64,000 nt of DNA from Pyropia yezoensis (Eukaryota > Rhodophyta > Bangiophyceae > Bangiales > Bangiaceae), in the NCBI GenBank assembly GCA_009829735.1, contig CM020619.1:502590-566589 (forward strand), written 5' to 3'. The position numbers and the translations under genes were made by a program. The notes under the pieces are model-generated. The model was not told the origin of the DNA. It saw nothing but the letters and a program-made list of their open reading frames with translations, and did no database searches. Below are positions 59,180-64,000 of the stretch, piece after piece. The first letter of the stretch is position 1. The number at the start of each line of letters is the position of its first letter.

Positions 59180-61196
59180 ACAATGCTTCCACAGGACCTT
59201 GGTGGAATCGCCCTCCGCAGGCCGATCACAACCTCTCTGTCGACTCGACAGCTAGTCGTAACACAGGTGAAAAGTGCTTTGCGCTGAACCATGGTTTAAG
59301 CCCTGCTGCGCAGTGGCACTGGTAGGGGCGTTGTATGTCGGCTGCTGGCTCACCCCCCACCGACTGTAACTGTACCCGCCATGTGCGCCCTGAAGGGCAG
59401 GGAATTTCTCTACCCCGTCTTGTGTAAGGTGACGAACTCTCATCGTCGTACATTAGACACGATGCAGAATTATTTCAGGAACCATTAAAAACTCCGCTGC
59501 GCACTTTTCCTACTCGGTGCGCACCCGGCCTACCAGTTGCCATGTACATACGAGATTTGTGTTTTGATCAGGGACGCTTTTGATTCTTGATTAGAGCTTC
59601 CCGTGACATCTGAAATGTTTAAATTTGAAGATTTCCTGCTCGCCATGTACAGTACGGCCCCGCACATATCCTGGGGTAGGACAAGAAGGTAGTCCCCTTC
59701 CTAGGACACGGTTCATAACTGAAATCAAAGCCCTTTCGTACGAGACATCGGGAATCTGTCTTCTCACCTCGCGGTGGCGTACAAAAATTCTATGTATTTC
59801 TGGGTCGACCGCAGAGTCGCCGCTGGCATCAATCACGTGTCGTTCGAGCGCTGCGCGCGCGACGCGCGCACACCCGGCACCACCCCTACACCCCCTGGTG
59901 CTGCGACCCCCACCCTGCCGCGCGATCGCGGTCCCCACCCCGTCCCACGATCCTGGTCCCCACCCCCCGCCACACGATCCCGGCCGCCGCCCCGCCGCAC
60001 TACGCGGGTCCCCGGCCAGCCGCACGACCCGCGTCCCCACCCGGCCGCACCACCCCGGCCGCCGCTTGTTGCCTTGCGCCGACGCTCCTCGGCTGTATGT
60101 ACGTGTTGCGACCACGTGACTTTCTCGTGCTGCTGTGCGCCGGCGTCCGTGCTGTTTCCCTCGTTTGTATTTTTTGGGCGCATGCTGTCAACCCCCCCGG
60201 ACCGAGCCGCTACGGGTTTTTGTCCGCTGTGTGTGCGATGTTTAGCTGTTTTGTCTGCACATGCACGTGGTGCGCTGTTTTACCCATTGTGTGTGCATGT
60301 CCTGACCAACTGTTTGCTCTTGTGGCATCAAGATCTGTGCGTTGGCCGCTCCACCCTATTTCTCTGCCACATCCTCCTGGTGATGCTGTCTGGACCGGTG
60401 TGTATGCGCGTTCCGTTCTTCTTTCTGTACAGGGCCCGTCCCAGTGTACAAGGTGCACGCCATAGACCAAGCCACGCACGTGCGCCGTCCGTCGTCCTTC
60501 GAGTGTGCGGGAGGGCCACGGGGGTCGGGGGGGGCACAGGGAGAGTTTGGTGGCGGAGGGTCTGAGCGGAGGTGAGGTATGGCATATGGTGGTGGGCCTG
60601 TGAAATTATCGACTGTTACGTACTGCGTGTGTTTACGGAGGGGTGGGGACTGCGGACTCGGCTGAGCGTGGGGAAGGAGGGGGGGAGGGAGGGGGCGATT
60701 TTGGCGAGTGGGTGAGGGTCTGTGTGTCCGTGACGCCTGTGGCTGTCCCCACCGGCAACTGTCGGCACACGGACTGTCGATGATGCTCTTTCACTCATGC
60801 TTGACCATGATGGGCTTTCGTGATGTTGATTGTGGCGATCTCTCTTTACCATCGTGTCTGTTTGGATGCTGTGTGCTTTCCGATGGCGTTTTTTGCGTCG
60901 CACCACAGGAATGATCCACTGCACATTGGAATGTGCGGCATCTTGTATGCTATCGGTCATGCCGCTTGTGTTTGTATCCACTGCATCTTTAGTAAGACCG
61001 TTTCTGCATCTCTGCGATTTTGATTGCTCCTGTTGCTCGTCAGGCAGGGACAAGCGCTTGGACAGCACTGCAATATTTGCTGCAGGTGTTTCCGAGCGTG
61101 TCGCGCTTTGTGCGGCCTTGCCAATGCGAGTTTTCCCACTGTTTTTCTCTCCGACTGGCATGTGCGGGGACCACCGAGTCCCAGAAAGGTTGTTCA
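59180..61196. other. Unrecognised intergenic sequence with a minisatellite
   Basis: No frame here matches a family I know. Long frames at 59591-60115 (minus) and 59774-60565 (plus) owe much of their length to the C-rich repeat at 59895-60066. The region 60600-61196 precedes the 3' end of the transposase gene and may hold the element's terminal repeat, which I could not identify. Confidence 0.35.
59895..60066. repeat. C-rich minisatellite, about six units of about 25 bp
   Basis: Degenerate units with the pattern GCACGAyCC-GGTCCCCACCCCG recur at about 25-26 bp spacing. Confidence 0.55.
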
Positions 61197-62723
61197 CTAC
61201 TCAATCTCTGAAGCAGCAGGCAGGCCCTCTTCCTCCATCAGCGACTGCTGGACGGCAGGAAGCGCGTCCGGGCTGCTCCCCGACACAAGCAGATCCATAA
61301 AGGGAGGCCCGCCATTCACCACACCCTCCACACTATGACCCACGCCCAGGCTACGCGTAGTTCGCAGCATGTCCACAATGGCTCGGGCGTGCTCGTCGGC
61401 CGGCTGCTCCACAACGCCGTCGCCGGTCTCGAGGCGCGCGGTGAGGGACGTCTCCACGTCCTCGGGCAGGCACTTGGCCCGCAGCCAGCACCGCACAATG
61501 CTGTCAGGCGTGACCTGATCAAACGACTCCTTGATCAGCTCCATGGCGTCGAGCACGTTGGCGCTTCGCCCGTCCGCCAGCCCCAACGACCCAGGCTTTG
61601 CCGCCGCCTCCCGGGCTCCTCGCGCAGCCGACTGGTCGGGCGTCTCGTCCAGCCGCTCCTCGAGGGCCTTCAACATCTTCCCCATCAGCCCGCGCTTGTA
61701 CACGGACTTGGACGCGTTGATGATGCCCTGGTCGCAGGGTTGGTGCTTCGACGTCGTGTTGGGGGGGAGGGGCTCGACTGCGAGCCCAGGCAGGGCGTCA
61801 GACAGGTCGTGACCGCTGGCGTTGTCCACCAGGAGCACAGCGTCCCTCGACGAGAAATTTCGAAAAAGTGCACATAAGTCCTTGCGCCATTCCCGGTAAA
61901 CCACCTGGTCCATCCACCCATTGCGCTGGCTGTAGTACTTGACTGGCAGGTTCCCGGGGCAGTTGCGGAAGCAAACTGGCTTGGCCGCTTTGCCAATGAC
62001 GGCCAGGAACTTGAACGTGCCGGTGGCGTTCACGCAAAAGATAACCGTCAGGCGTGCCTTGGCGTGCTGCAGCGCCGTGCCCCTCGTCTCCCGTGCATGG
62101 CGTGCCAACACGTACGAGTTGGTGGGGGCAAGCTGGTAGTACAGGGCGGCCTTGTCCATGTTGAGCAGCAAATCCGGGTCCACGCCAATGAGCTTGTCCC
62201 GGAGCTCTTTCATCTGCATCTCCGCCGTCTCGACGTTGACAGCTCCACCAGCTCCGTGCAGGCGGATGCTGCGCACCCCGCTGCGCGTCCGCCAGCGCTG
62301 GATGTACCCGTTAGAGGCCCGGAAGGGCGCCCCTGGGTAGTGCACCCCCGCCAGGGCCACGGCCTTGACTTGCAGGGCCAGGCGAGGGACAGGCAACCCC
62401 GCGCTCCGCAGTGTCAAAAACCAAGCGAGAAGCGCCTCGTCAACGAGGGGGAAGTGGGCGGGGTGGGCACACAGGCTGCTGTAAGGCACGCCAGCGTCGG
62501 TGGCGCGCCACGTCTGCTCCCGGCAGGAGTGGATGCGGCTGATGGCACCCCGCGAGAACCCGTACCGCGTCGCGAGGATATCCAGGGGGATGCCGTCCGC
62601 CACTTGTGTGATGATCAGAAGGCGCTGCTGCAGAGCGAGCGCCGGGCGCCGCACAATCGATCGGGTAGCACCTCCGGGCGCGACCCGCGCTATGGCGGGG
62701 GTAGCCCGTCCAGCAGCGCTCAT
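61197..62723 (-). CDS. Pogo/Tigger-like (CENP-B-related) DDE transposase
   Basis: 508 codons from ATG 62723 to TAG 61199-61197, uninterrupted. An N-terminal helix-turn-helix (LDILATRYGFSRGAISRI) is followed by a Tc5/CENP-B type DNA-binding region (FPLVDEALLAWFLTLRSAGLPV ... FRASNGYIQRWRTRSGV). The DDE_1 catalytic core shows LLNMDKAALYYQL (first D), LLVDNASGHDL (second D) and LPPNTTSKHQPCDQGIINASK (third D). Length and order suit this family. It would cut and paste a DNA transposon at TA sites. No terminal inverted repeats were found, so it may be an intact transposon or a domesticated gene. A frame upstream of the ATG is open but has no better start. Confidence 0.85.
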   Translation of the reverse strand: MSAAGRATPAIARVAPGGATRSIVRRPALALQQRLLIITQVADGIPLDILATRYGFSRGAISRIHSCREQTWRATDAGVPYSSLCAHPAHFPLVDEALLAWFLTLRSAGLPVPRLALQVKAVALAGVHYPGAPFRASNGYIQRWRTRSGVRSIRLHGAGGAVNVETAEMQMKELRDKLIGVDPDLLLNMDKAALYYQLAPTNSYVLARHARETRGTALQHAKARLTVIFCVNATGTFKFLAVIGKAAKPVCFRNCPGNLPVKYYSQRNGWMDQVVYREWRKDLCALFRNFSSRDAVLLVDNASGHDLSDALPGLAVEPLPPNTTSKHQPCDQGIINASKSVYKRGLMGKMLKALEERLDETPDQSAARGAREAAAKPGSLGLADGRSANVLDAMELIKESFDQVTPDSIVRCWLRAKCLPEDVETSLTARLETGDGVVEQPADEHARAIVDMLRTTRSLGVGHSVEGVVNGGPPFMDLLVSGSSPDALPAVQQSLMEEEGLPAASEIE

Positions 62724-63774
62724 GGTGGAAAGTGGGGGTGGCACGCGGGCACCTGGTGGAGATGGATGGTGCTGGGGCCTGTGCCGGTGCGCGGTCCTAC
62801 CGCCGCCGCAGTCGGTGGCTCTTAACCTGGTTGGAGGCTTCCGGTAGCGAGACGAGATCTTTCGTCGCCCATTGGCTAAGGGCCACCGAGCCGTGGAGGC
62901 TAGTTTTGTCCACACAGAGAAGAAACCGGTAAATAACATAATCCCATGTCAAATACTCGCCCGATATCTTGTCCAGTGGCGTACCCCAAACAAGAATCAT
63001 AACGAACACAGAGGGGCTACATGACTCGCAGAAGTTTCCGAGGTCCTTCTTCGAGGTCGCCTTTCTCCGGGGCCGTACTGTATCTATTGTGGTTTGTTTG
63101 TTTTATTAATGGGTTACAATGCCGCTCCGAGCGGGTGACTCGACTGCCACTGCATTGCTTGTATTTGGAGGGGGTGAGCGCGCCGTCGGAGTACCTGGTA
63201 TCCGGCGCGCCCGGACACCTGTCCCCCGCAGGGGGACAAGAGCGGCGACGAGGGGCGACCTCGCCGGCCCTCACCGGCCGGCACGTTCGTTTGCCCTCGC
63301 GCGCCCGCCCGCCGTCCCTATCTTCCTCTCTTTCATATTTCTCTGACGTGCCTTCCTACGCGGGAGCACGCTGATCACCCTCTGTTGGGGGCGTGAGCTT
63401 ATTCCCTCGCCCTATGACCTTTGTGGACTCGCCGGTGCTCCACCAAGACAGGTGCGTGCCTGGCGGGTCCGGTCAATATAAATGTATCACACTGGCTCAC
63501 CCGCGTCAAGGTAGGCGAGAGGTAACTGGCATGCGGTGAAGGGAGCGGCGTGTAGAACTGACGTTTTGGACCTCCATGAGGAGCACTTTAGCGGAGATGT
63601 ACAAAGATGGAGAGGGAGCGCTAAGTGGGTGAGGAGGGGGCGCCATCTTATGAACGGGTGATGGCGGCGTTGGCGCGCGGCTTCCTTGGGCAGCTCTCGC
63701 CGATGACTCGAGGAGAACGACGCGACAAGAGTGAAGGAGAGGGGAGGGGGAGGGGGGGCTTTTCAATGTAGAAA
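62724..63774. other. Sequence between transposase and LINE fragment
   Basis: No gene recognised. The first ~150 bp form the transposase 5' leader. Purine-rich stretches around 63590-63760 resemble neither LTR family. Confidence 0.35.
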
Positions 63775-63804
63775 TTGGTGAGGCTTTGTGGGGAGCGGGG
63801 GAGT

Positions 63805-64000
63805 GGGGTGCGTTTGCGTGCGTCGCGGCCGTCCCGCCGCCTGGCCTATGCTGACGACGCCGCCGTGCTCCGAGGGCGTCACCTGAGTTATGCCGGGGAA
63901 GGTCATCACGGCGAGCCAGACACAGCTGGCTCGCCTCGGCCGCGCGCTCCTCGAATCGGGGATGGTGGTGCTGACGGAGCGGCCCACGCAGCCGTTTAAC
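63805..64000 (+). pseudogene. LINE-type reverse transcriptase fragment (truncated by window)
   Basis: Encodes GVRLRASRPSRRLAYADDAAVL, with the YADD catalytic motif in the context typical of non-LTR retrotransposon RT. After about ten further codons the likely continuation (VITASQTQLARLGRALLESGMVV) lies in the next frame from 63902, so an indel falls between about 63875 and 63900. Too short to assign a clade; the rest is beyond the window. Confidence 0.5.

Noticed and set aside
59774..60565. 263-codon plus-strand frame as a host gene
   Set aside because: Most of its length comes from the ~25-bp C-rich minisatellite; the rest is Cys/Leu/Val-rich with no recognisable domain.

Overview
The window is a GC-rich piece of a eukaryotic nuclear genome, and most of it is a nest of Ty3/gypsy LTR retrotransposons of the chromodomain-carrying (chromovirus) type. 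No bacterial-style operon, rRNA, tRNA or CRISPR array is visible. The GC content, the chromoviruses and a pogo-type transposase would suit an algal genome such as a bangialean red alga, but nothing here fixes the organism and that is a guess. A 500-N spacer and many one-base homopolymer indels suggest a long-read assembly joined by scaffolding.

Layout. 1-2617: 3' end of a plus-strand chromovirus (family C). 2618-32967: a stack of family A elements. The oldest (E-1, plus strand) keeps only its 3' end, at 2618-3429 and 32267-32967. Inside it sits E0 (3430-32266, minus strand, target duplication CAACC). Inside E0 sits E1 (4882-22964, plus strand, target duplication GGGCG, LTRs identical by eye). 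E1 holds the 500-N gap at 12436-12935, flanked by two almost identical 6.76-kb stretches, most likely an unmerged contig overlap. 32968-34387: a decayed protein-kinase-like gene region, split by a further family A element, E2 (34388-45214, minus strand, target duplication AAGCG). 45215-49795: unrecognised sequence with G tracts and small repeats. 49796-59174: a family B chromovirus (plus strand, target duplication CGCCC). 59180-61196: unrecognised, with a minisatellite. 61197-62723: an intact pogo/Tigger-like transposase on the minus strand. 63805-64000: a probable LINE reverse transcriptase fragment running off the window.

Element design. Families A and B share one plan: LTR, primer-binding site TGGTGGAGCAGC, gag with a CCHC zinc knuckle, pol (protease, RT, RNase H, integrase, chromodomain), then a large gene on the opposite strand pointing back at pol, a polypurine tract, and the 3' LTR. 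The antisense gene is about 815 codons in family A. Its core is recognisably shared with the family B antisense gene although the two families are well diverged. The 156-480 bp between the converging ends of pol and the antisense gene contain strong short inverted repeats, including a 24-bp-period hairpin array in family A.

The best candidate for something undescribed is this conserved antisense gene with its palindromes. Secondary points are in-frame stop codons recurring at pol domain boundaries, a conserved gag-stop/pol-start junction, and one element (E2) in which both the gag and the pol start codons read ACG. I could not run alignments or database searches, so homology calls rest on motifs and comparison by eye.
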